Assembly (NCBI GenBank): GCA_002505935.1
Contig: DAWL01000101.1
Coordinates: forward strand, 1-6,051
Origin: Euryarchaeota archaeon UBA226
Lineage (GTDB): Archaea > Thermoplasmatota > Poseidoniia > Poseidoniales > Poseidoniaceae
Reading direction: 5' to 3'
DNA length: 6,051 nucleotides
The notes beneath the pieces are model-generated. The model saw only the letters and a program-made list of their open reading frames with translations, ran no database searches and was not told the origin of the DNA. A program made the position numbers and the translations under genes. Shown here piece after piece: positions 1 to 5,360 of the stretch (the stretch's first letter is position 1; every line of letters begins with the position of its first letter).

Positions 1-2
1 TA

Positions 3-65
3 GCGAAGGACTCATCTAGTGCATCCTCTACACCAAAAGTGTTCGTGACAACCACGAGCAGGTGA
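3..65 (+). CDS. Possible C-terminal tail of an upstream gene (partial)
   Basis: Reading from base 3, the frame is open for 20 codons and stops at TGA 63-65, four bases before the ATG of the HxlR-type gene. The peptide is rich in Ser, Thr and Lys and ends KVFVTTTSR. The other two plus frames stop within the first 20 bases. This would fit a co-directional upstream gene whose end overlaps the ribosome binding site of the next gene. Twenty codons are too few to identify a family, and an open stretch this short can occur by chance. Confidence 0.3.
   Translation, partial: AKDSSSASSTPKVFVTTTSR
60..64 (+). promoter_or_regulatory. Shine-Dalgarno AGGTG for the HxlR-type gene
   Basis: AGGTG lies 5 nt before the ATG at 70. 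It shares the GGTG core seen before the genes starting at 1287 and 5361. It supports the first ATG over the in-frame ATG at 85. Confidence 0.6.
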
Positions 66-69
66 AAGG

Positions 70-531
70 ATGCCGCAACCAGCGATGGAAATTCCAAAGG
101 ATAGCCTTACAGACATAGAGACACATATCTCTGCAACCATCGCTAACGGAGGTCACATCCGCAACATTCTGGCGGAATTCTCAGGAACACACCCCTGGGA
201 TGAAAAATGGGAAGTTCAGGCTGCTGTGGAAGCGTTACATGTTTTCGGCAGCAGATGGACTATCGAAATTCTAGCCGCACTATACATCACTGGAGGAAAG
301 CGCTTCAATCAACTCAAGCATTTGTTGGAAGGCATTTCCAGTCGTACTCTCTCTGACAAATTACGCTTTCTCGCCGATGAGAACCTTGTGGCGCGGACCG
401 TTGAAGATGGGCCACCCATCAAAGTGGAATACAACCTTACAGATCATGGCAAGGTTTGTGGTAGGTTACTATCTCCTTTGGTTGCTCATCTGAAGATGCA
501 AACGGGGTCAATTCAACTCTTGGATGGATGA
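70..531 (+). CDS. HxlR-family winged-helix transcriptional regulator
   Basis: Predicted cytoplasmic DNA-binding protein of 153 aa. Residues about 53-145 match the HxlR pattern: a helix with FGSRWTIEILAAL (59-71), a KRFNQLKHLLEGISSRTLSDKLRFL block (77-101) that holds the recognition helix, and a wing with PPIKVEYNLTDHG (115-127). HxlR proteins are usually about 110 aa and often act as dimeric repressors or activators. This one has an extra N-terminal segment of about 45 residues of unknown role. One Cys (C130) lies in the C-terminal helix; it is not the N-terminal redox Cys found in thiol-sensing members, so no ligand can be inferred. It is first of three successive wHTH genes and overlaps the next by ATGA, which implies co-translation. 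The target is unknown. Confidence 0.85.
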   Translation: MPQPAMEIPKDSLTDIETHISATIANGGHIRNILAEFSGTHPWDEKWEVQAAVEALHVFGSRWTIEILAALYITGGKRFNQLKHLLEGISSRTLSDKLRFLADENLVARTVEDGPPIKVEYNLTDHGKVCGRLLSPLVAHLKMQTGSIQLLDG

Positions 532-1226
532 TTCATCTAAGCGGCAGTTTGAATTGGGATGGGCTGCGAGTCGCTTGTATGGCATTGCTCCAGCAATGGA
601 TGCGACAGCGGCCTTGGTTGACCGCTGGACTGACCGGTTTGGTCGGAGGAGTAGTCGGTATTGCCAATGCCGCAATGCCTTGGACGTGGGGTGCTAGAGG
701 TACGATTTCTACGCAAGTTTTGGCCTATGAGCACCCGATGCGTAGAAGGATTCTCGTCACCTTGGAAGATAGTCCTGGACTATGCTACAGGGAACTACAG
801 AAGGCACTCAATGCGGCCAATGGCACCTTGAGACATCACCTAGACGTTCTACAATCTCAAATGACCATCACCGCAGTTTCGGTTAATGGTCGAACCTGCT
901 ACTTCGCTGGAGGACCTGCACAGGTAGAAATTCTAGGAGGAGCCATGGTTGATTCAGAAGAAGCCGCTAAGCGATTACCTGTTGGCCTATCTCTGGTACA
1001 GAAATTGATTGTAGAGGAATTGAAGAAGGGACAAGCCCCGAAATCTCAAGCCGCTCTTGCAAGACAACTTGGACGTACTAGAGCAACTGTTCACAGCGCC
1101 ATCAAGGTTCTGCGCAGAAGAGGTATCCTCAGACAAGACGAACTCGCATTAGCACCACATCTGATCGATGACAACAAAGAGATGTCCGAACTTGGCTATG
1201 AATGGGAAGACGAACGGCAGCGCTGA
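528..1226 (+). CDS. Membrane-anchored protein with two winged-helix domains
   Basis: Protein of 232 aa. A Gly/Ala-rich hydrophobic segment at about residues 30-52 (flanked by R27 and R28 before it, R57 after) looks like one transmembrane helix or signal anchor. Residues about 66-127 form a first wHTH (HPMRRRILVTLEDSPGLCYREL, then NGTLRHHLDVL as recognition helix), and residues about 154-203 a second (AALARQLGRTRATVHSAIKVLRRRGIL). The tail is acidic. Archaea commonly carry wHTH proteins fused to membrane segments, thought to be one-component sensors or membrane-tethered regulators; that role is inferred here. The ATG overlaps the stop of the HxlR-type gene as ATGA, so translational coupling is likely and no strong Shine-Dalgarno is needed. 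In-frame Met codons at residues 18 and 25 are alternative starts that would keep the membrane segment. Ligand and target genes are unknown. Confidence 0.75.
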   Translation: MIHLSGSLNWDGLRVACMALLQQWMRQRPWLTAGLTGLVGGVVGIANAAMPWTWGARGTISTQVLAYEHPMRRRILVTLEDSPGLCYRELQKALNAANGTLRHHLDVLQSQMTITAVSVNGRTCYFAGGPAQVEILGGAMVDSEEAAKRLPVGLSLVQKLIVEELKKGQAPKSQAALARQLGRTRATVHSAIKVLRRRGILRQDELALAPHLIDDNKEMSELGYEWEDERQR

Positions 1227-1242
1227 CCGTTGCAGGAAACGT

Positions 1243-1252
1243 CGAATATTCG
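1243..1252. promoter_or_regulatory. Palindrome CGAATATTCG, candidate operator
   Basis: A perfect 10-bp palindrome sits in the 60-bp gap between two wHTH genes, 3 bp upstream of a TATA-like TTTATT. That is where archaeal BRE/TATA contacts occur, so a dimeric regulator bound here could control the third gene. A 10-bp palindrome can arise by chance, so function is inferred from position only. Confidence 0.35.
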
Positions 1253-1255
1253 TCC

Positions 1256-1261
1256 TTTATT
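1256..1261 (+). promoter_or_regulatory. Candidate archaeal TATA box (TTTATT)
   Basis: TTTATT is centred about 28 nt before the ATG at 1287, the spacing expected for an archaeal TATA box serving a very short leader. However, a Shine-Dalgarno is also present at 1273-1279, and a transcript starting near 1284 would lack it. So either the promoter is elsewhere or both modes cannot operate together. Confidence 0.3.
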
Positions 1262-1272
1262 GACAACATGTT

Positions 1273-1279
1273 GAAGGTG
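1273..1279 (+). promoter_or_regulatory. Shine-Dalgarno GAAGGTG
   Basis: GAAGGTG ends 7 nt before the ATG at 1287. This favours that start over the in-frame ATG at 1302. Confidence 0.55.
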
Positions 1280-1286
1280 CCTCGCC

Positions 1287-2414
1287 ATGGGCCCTTGTGC
1301 CATGTTCGAATTGAGGTTAGAGGAGCATCCTCTTCCTACCAGCCGAGATGATGTCGATCAATTGATCGATTGGCTGGTAGCAACCTTCGGCCTAGTTCGC
1401 CGACGGGGAGAAGAACATGCTGATGGCGATCGTATGCAGCCAGTAGTACGATTACTCAGAGAACATATTCTCGCCAACCCCCAACAGGGTGTAGATGCAG
1501 GTACGCTTGCTGACCAGATGGGCATGACTGCTGCCTCCTTACACCATCACATCACCCGTCTTGCAGCCTGTCGCCTAATCTCGAGTCGCAGTCAAGGAGA
1601 TGGTTGGAGAAGGCACTTCCTAAGAGCGGGAACTTTGAGCGCGGCTGTCGAACTTCTGGCCAATGAAGCAACGCAAATTCTCAAACTCCAATTATCTCGC
1701 CTCGAGGGATGGTGGCAAAGGCCCGAAGACCCCTCGTTGAAAATGGAGATGGCAAGTCCCGACAGAGAATCTCCTCTTGTCATATGGATCAACGAACCAA
1801 GGCCGTTACCACCGGTAGAGAAAGTGAGTGAACTGAGTCTTTGGATGGCAGATCTCGGATTGTTAGGCGATAGACCTGGAGCAAAACTCGCAGCCGATTC
1901 TTTACCTGTTAGGTTGATGCAGATCTTGTTGCAGAGAGGGCCTCCACTTTCTCTGGATGAAGCAGCAGCAGAACTCAAAGGGCCCAAGGCCCGTATCGGA
2001 AGAATTCTGGAACGCTTCAGATCTGCTGGAATTGTCGAAAGGGTCCCTCGAACTGACCGTTTACCTGCGAATCTATGGAATGCCATGATGACCCAATACA
2101 AACGTCGTGGAGAAGATTGGATTCTGCTCAAAGGAGGTTTCAATAGAATCGTTCCAGATCGGGCGATTGAGACCTTGACAAAGGCTATGGCAAAGGGCAA
2201 ATTGAATGTCGATTTAGTGGAAAAGGAACTGAGTGGAGTCTCTTTAGAGGATCAGATGTTGCTGCTCAACCTACTAGGTGGTCGCTTACCTCTAGGGCAT
2301 CGAATGATCGGATCTGATCCTGTCTCAACCTCTGCCAAAATAATGACCAGATTAGACCGTGTTCTACGTAGAATCAAGCGCGTGGCCGAAATGCTGGATA
2401 AAGCGATGTCCTGA
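1287..2414 (+). CDS. Hypothetical regulator with two winged-helix domains
   Basis: Protein of 375 aa, predicted soluble. Residues about 50-113 form an ArsR-like wHTH: a helix VVRLLREHILANP (53-65), then DAGTLADQMGMTAASLHHHITRL (70-92) as helix-turn-helix, then a wing ending WRRHFLRAG. Residues about 206-258 look like a second wHTH (LPVRLMQILLQRG, then a helix with KARIGRILERFRSAGIV). The rest, about 259-375, is helical and basic at the end (RLDRVLRRIKRVAEMLDKA); I recognise no family in it. It is third in a run of wHTH genes, 60 nt after the second. The ATG at 1287 is preferred because of the Shine-Dalgarno; an ATG at 1302 (residue 6) is the alternative. A role as transcriptional regulator is inferred from fold only. 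The early coding region carries a strong dyad, described separately. Confidence 0.7.
   Translation: MGPCAMFELRLEEHPLPTSRDDVDQLIDWLVATFGLVRRRGEEHADGDRMQPVVRLLREHILANPQQGVDAGTLADQMGMTAASLHHHITRLAACRLISSRSQGDGWRRHFLRAGTLSAAVELLANEATQILKLQLSRLEGWWQRPEDPSLKMEMASPDRESPLVIWINEPRPLPPVEKVSELSLWMADLGLLGDRPGAKLAADSLPVRLMQILLQRGPPLSLDEAAAELKGPKARIGRILERFRSAGIVERVPRTDRLPANLWNAMMTQYKRRGEDWILLKGGFNRIVPDRAIETLTKAMAKGKLNVDLVEKELSGVSLEDQMLLLNLLGGRLPLGHRMIGSDPVSTSAKIMTRLDRVLRRIKRVAEMLDKAMS
1336..1380. repeat. Nested inverted repeats inside the start of the 375-aa gene
   Basis: CTACCAGCC (1336-1344) is the exact reverse complement of GGCTGGTAG (1372-1380). Between them, TCGATCAATTGATCGA (1354-1369) is a perfect 16-bp palindrome. 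The two dyads are not concentric (centres about 3.5 bp apart). As RNA this could fold into a 9-bp stem, an asymmetric internal loop (9 nt on one side, 2 on the other) and a 6-bp stem with an AATT loop, around codons 17-32. As DNA it could be an operator. It is coding sequence, so chance remains possible. Confidence 0.5.
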
Positions 2415-2433
2415 AACGCAGATTGTGCAGCGC

Positions 2434-3390
2434 ATGGGCATGGCCGTACCTCTGGCACTGGCTCCGATGGCAGGAGTCTCTGACCTACCGTATCGCCTAT
2501 TGGCCAGGGAATGTGGTGCTGATATTACGATAACCGAATTCACTTCCAGTGCTGGACTTTCACGAGAAGTTGCGAACAGTTGGTTGAAACTGGAATCCGA
2601 TGAAAGAGAGCAACCCTTCATTCCGCAAATTTTCGGGGGCGACGTGAATGAAATGGTCACAACAGTCGAAATGCTGCAAGGTAAGGCTGACATCATCGAT
2701 TTGAATTTCGGATGTCCTGCTCCAAAGATAACAAAGATTTGCGCTGGTGCTGCATTGATGGGACAGCCAGATGATTTGGTAGCAATAACAGAAGCATGCA
2801 TCAATGCCTCAGATGTCCCTGTCACTGCTAAACTGAGAATGGGAACAGGATACATGGAGAACAACATAGCCGAACTCGCACCAAGGCTGGAAGATGCTGG
2901 CGTAATGAGACTATGTGTTCACGGCCGCACTCTGAAACAACGCTATACCGGAGAAGCTGATTGGGGCACCATCCGAGAAGTGGTTGAAGCGGTAGACATC
3001 CCAGTTTTTGCCAACGGAGACATAACCGATGCCCAAAGTGCTCAAGCCTGCTTAGAAGCCACTCAGGCCGCTGGGCTGATGATTGGTAGAGGGGCGATTG
3101 GAAGACCGATGATTTTCAATGAAATCAAATCTGAACTGGGGTGGTGCAATTCTGATGCACCTTGGGACTCTGTCGATGATTTTGCAATCAGATCATGGTG
3201 TTGGAACAGATATCTAGAATTGGCGCGAGAAACTACTGGTTTGCAATCCAAATGGCTGAACAGACACGCAGTAGCTTTCACCAAAGGACTACCCGGAGCA
3301 AAGAATGCCCGCAAGGTCATCGCAAAAGACAGAGATACTGAAGCGGTCGCCAGTGGAATTCAGAACTGGCTGCAGGAAAAATCAGCCTAA
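2434..3390 (+). CDS. dus: tRNA-dihydrouridine synthase (Dus family)
   Basis: FMN-dependent enzyme that reduces uridine to dihydrouridine in tRNA, probably in the D-loop, using NADPH. The 318-aa protein begins with the classic LAPMAGVSDLPYR (8-21). NFGCP (91-95) carries the expected catalytic Cys94. K133 in AKLRMG, H163 in HGRT, NGDI (194-197) and GRGAIGRP (218-225) fit the flavin and phosphate contacts of the TIM barrel. A helical C-terminal domain follows (about 245-318). In the loop after the catalytic Cys, C103 stands where Gly is common. I chose ATG 2434, 19 nt after the upstream stop; ATG 2440 and GTG 2425 are also in frame, and none has a clear Shine-Dalgarno. The frame stays open back to an ATG at 2359, inside the upstream gene, but that extra N terminus resembles nothing in the family. 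Which Dus subgroup and which tRNA position cannot be told from the sequence alone. Confidence 0.92.
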   Translation: MGMAVPLALAPMAGVSDLPYRLLARECGADITITEFTSSAGLSREVANSWLKLESDEREQPFIPQIFGGDVNEMVTTVEMLQGKADIIDLNFGCPAPKITKICAGAALMGQPDDLVAITEACINASDVPVTAKLRMGTGYMENNIAELAPRLEDAGVMRLCVHGRTLKQRYTGEADWGTIREVVEAVDIPVFANGDITDAQSAQACLEATQAAGLMIGRGAIGRPMIFNEIKSELGWCNSDAPWDSVDDFAIRSWCWNRYLELARETTGLQSKWLNRHAVAFTKGLPGAKNARKVIAKDRDTEAVASGIQNWLQEKSA

Positions 3391-3996
3391 TCAGAAGGTG
3401 GATTCCCAATCCTCTAGAGGATTCATCTCGGCCCAAGTCTCATCATCCATTGTGCCGCGCTGCTTGAGAACTTCTCTTGCCAATAACCAGTACAGTAGAG
3501 CGAGACTTCGGCGACCCTTGTTGTTAGCAGGTAGAGCAAGGTCGACATTTCGGAGATTGTTGTTGGCATCACAGACTCCTACGATCGGCAATCCGCTGTT
3601 TACAGCCTCACTCAATGCTTGCTGATCCGCAGCCGGGTCGGTCACGAACAGAACCTCGGGCTCTCTATACGAAGGTAGAATGGGATTTGTAAGACTGCCT
3701 GGAATAAATCGTCCAACCGCACTGATGGCACCAATCGCCTCTGCGAACTTGCGGGCTGGACGCTGACCATACTGACGAGCGCTGACCACCATAACTCTCT
3801 GAGCATCGTATCTGTTGAGGAAGGTGGCGATGGAACGAATCCTGCCGTCGGTTATACCCAAATCCAAGAGGTAAAGACCATCACTGCGAACATGCGAGAT
3901 GAACTGCTTCATGTCTGCAGACTTCTGTTGAGTACCGATGTGAACCGCGTATAACTCGTATGTCTCTTCAGACACCAGTGTAGCTCCCTCACTCAT
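3391..3996 (-). CDS. rpsB: 30S ribosomal protein uS2 (archaeal S2)
   Basis: Structural protein of the small ribosomal subunit, 201 aa, the usual length for archaeal uS2 and shorter than bacterial S2. Recognisable blocks are YAVHIGTQQKS (16-26), DGLYLLDLGITDGRIR (39-54), SARQYGQRPARKFAEA (72-87), GRFIPGSLTNP (95-105), VTDP (118-121), GVCDANN (140-146) and LPANNKGRRSLALLYWLLAREVL (155-177). The acidic tail is also typical. These features are of the archaeal/eukaryotic branch and are the best domain-level marker in the window. The gene is convergent with dus (stop codons abut) and divergent from the Cas4-like gene. In many archaea rps2 sits next to eno and RNA polymerase subunit genes; here neither neighbour is of that cluster. 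The start is supported by GAGG 8 nt upstream. Confidence 0.97.
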   Translation of the reverse strand: MSEGATLVSEETYELYAVHIGTQQKSADMKQFISHVRSDGLYLLDLGITDGRIRSIATFLNRYDAQRVMVVSARQYGQRPARKFAEAIGAISAVGRFIPGSLTNPILPSYREPEVLFVTDPAADQQALSEAVNSGLPIVGVCDANNNLRNVDLALPANNKGRRSLALLYWLLAREVLKQRGTMDDETWAEMNPLEDWESTF

Positions 3997-4004
3997 GTTT
4001 CAGG

Positions 4005-4008
4005 CCTC
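4005..4008 (-). promoter_or_regulatory. Shine-Dalgarno GAGG for rpsB
   Basis: On the minus strand GAGG lies 8 nt before the ATG at 3996. It is short but well placed and supports that start. Confidence 0.4.
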
Positions 4009-4043
4009 AAGCGGCTCGGCCACTTGCCTTTCATTCATAACCG

Positions 4044-4087
4044 CTTCGCACAGCAAAACTGAGGTTTTGCAGCGCAGTATTGCGAAG
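4044..4087. promoter_or_regulatory. Nested hairpin in the rpsB / Cas4-like divergent intergenic region
   Basis: The inner stem is GCAAAAC (4053-4059) with GTTTTGC (4064-4070) and a 4-nt loop TGAG. The outer stem is CTTCGCA (4044-4050) with TGCGAAG (4081-4087). Both are perfect 7-bp pairings, separated by CA on one side and ten bases on the other. A competing pairing is possible between TTGCAG (4067-4072) and CTGCAA (4104-4109). It could be a structured leader of the rpsB mRNA, an operator between divergent genes, or a small RNA. No clear TATA box, tRNA or known riboswitch pattern was found in 3997-4160. Confidence 0.45.
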
Positions 4088-4166
4088 GGAGGCACAGCGC
4101 TTGCTGCAAATAAGTGACTCCACAACATTCAATGCAGATATGCTTCAGGCTTGAGTCCTAGTGCTC

Positions 4167-5333
4167 ATGTCTGAATTGGAATTGGTTGATGCGACCCGAG
4201 GAGAAGACGGGATTTGGCGAGACAAAGGAGGGGAATCCTTGCACGTTTCAGCATCTGACCTTGAAAGACACGCCTATTGCCCTCTATCTTGGGAATTGGC
4301 TAGACGAGGCGTTTCTGGCAGGGGCGAAGCAGTATCCAAAGGTGTTGAGCAGCACGCGCAAATCCATGAGCAGATGGCGAGTTACGAACATGCCAGAGTA
4401 TCCGTGGTCAAAGAATTAACAGTATGGGGGTGGTGGTTCGGAATCGTCGTTGCATTGACCATAGATGCAGTTGCATGGTATCTCTTAGCTGATCAAATGT
4501 CCCCTCAAATCTTGGCACGATATCTAGCACTTCTGGCTGTGGTCTGGGTTGGAGCAATGATGGCCAGTACTATTCTTCCGTGGCGAAAATGGTTGAATTG
4601 GCCAACTGCTGCTGAAGCCGCGGTGGAAAAAGATGGTATCGATGCAAAAGATATCGCCGGGATGATTCAAGGACCAGGATTCATTGGAGGATGGGTCGCA
4701 GGAGGTAAAGTCGAGGCAGCCTTTGGCTTGGGAGCCATTTTGCTAATTCTTCACGCTGCTGCCCTGTGGACCGTGGAGGAAACAACACACGCTGGGTTCA
4801 TTCTGCTCTCCGCCGCCATGCTTTGGACACTATTGGCATCATGGCGACTGCAAAGAGCATTGATTGCCGGAAACGACATGGAAGAAGCTAGACATCAAGC
4901 GGGTTTGGATAAGGATACCAAAATCGCTTACAGCGATGACTCCAAAGCTGCTGATTTATTGATTGACAAAAATACCGGGTTGCGTGGAAGGCCTGATCAA
5001 ATCGTCATCGTTGATGGGGAGTTCATTCCGATGGAGCAGAAGACTGGGAGAATCCCAAAGCACCCCCACTTGTCGCATAAGGTGCAGCTATTGGCATACA
5101 TACATCTGGTCAAGGTGGTGACTGGACACAAACCCTCTTTTGGAGTTCTTAGATATGGTGAAAATGACATTCACAAAGTCGAGTGGGATGAAGACCATGA
5201 CAAGTTACTGATGGACCAACTCGAAGAAGTACAACGGCTGATGGTTGAAGGTGGGGCAAAACGCAATCACGAACGTGAAGGAAAATGCAAAAATTGTTCA
5301 AGAAGGAGGGCATGTCCTGAGGCATTGGTCTGA
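4167..5333 (+). CDS. Cas4/Dna2-type PD-(D/E)XK nuclease with four inserted transmembrane helices
   Basis: Predicted membrane-bound DNA nuclease, 388 aa. The Cas4 parts are all visible: C38 in AYCPLSWEL, H63 in the G-x3-H motif, D277 in GRPD, E290-x-K292 in MEQKTG, Q307-x3-Y311, and C374, C377, C383 (Cx2Cx5C). The four cysteines should hold a 4Fe-4S cluster, and H63, D277, E290 and K292 the metal site. Between H63 and D277 lie about 210 residues with hydrophobic helices at about 86-108, 117-138, 185-204 and 208-228. Basic residues (R140, K141, R227, R230) flank the cytoplasmic sides, while the outer loops lack Lys and Arg; four helices put both nuclease halves in the cytoplasm. Typical Cas4 is about 180-200 aa. 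A GTG at 4161 is an alternative start two codons upstream; no clear Shine-Dalgarno decides. No CRISPR array or other cas gene is nearby. Cas4 relatives cut or resect DNA; the actual role here is unknown. Confidence 0.85.
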   Translation: MSELELVDATRGEDGIWRDKGGESLHVSASDLERHAYCPLSWELARRGVSGRGEAVSKGVEQHAQIHEQMASYEHARVSVVKELTVWGWWFGIVVALTIDAVAWYLLADQMSPQILARYLALLAVVWVGAMMASTILPWRKWLNWPTAAEAAVEKDGIDAKDIAGMIQGPGFIGGWVAGGKVEAAFGLGAILLILHAAALWTVEETTHAGFILLSAAMLWTLLASWRLQRALIAGNDMEEARHQAGLDKDTKIAYSDDSKAADLLIDKNTGLRGRPDQIVIVDGEFIPMEQKTGRIPKHPHLSHKVQLLAYIHLVKVVTGHKPSFGVLRYGENDIHKVEWDEDHDKLLMDQLEEVQRLMVEGGAKRNHEREGKCKNCSRRRACPEALV

Positions 5334-5348
5334 AGACAAAGATTCGAT

Positions 5349-5355
5349 GAGGTGG
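5349..5355 (+). promoter_or_regulatory. Shine-Dalgarno GAGGTGG for the sirtuin gene
   Basis: GAGGTGG ends 5 nt before the ATG at 5361, inside the 27-nt gap after the nuclease stop. It selects this ATG over the out-of-frame ATG at 5347. Confidence 0.65.
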
Positions 5356-5360
5356 ATTGT

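Noticed and set aside
1592..2200. Long open frame on the minus strand (202 codons)
   Set aside because: It lies wholly antisense to the double wHTH gene, has low-complexity Ser/Arg/Leu-rich composition and no recognisable motif or ribosome binding site.
2310..2320. Short palindrome GGATCTGATCC
   Set aside because: An 11-bp dyad inside coding sequence with no promoter context; expected by chance.
2364..2867. Open frame on the minus strand (167 codons)
   Set aside because: Antisense to the well-conserved Dus gene, with no family resemblance.
3305..3625. Plus-strand open frame (106 codons) across the dus/rpsB junction
   Set aside because: It overlaps two firmly identified genes in another frame or strand and its peptide is arginine/serine-rich with no motif.
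3997..4160. A tRNA or C/D-box RNA in the intergenic hairpin region
   Set aside because: No T-loop consensus, no cloverleaf arms and no paired C and D boxes were found on either strand.
4167..5333. A CRISPR-Cas locus, suggested by the Cas4-like protein
   Set aside because: No repeat-spacer array and no cas1, cas2 or effector gene is visible. Solo Cas4-family nucleases are common in archaea.
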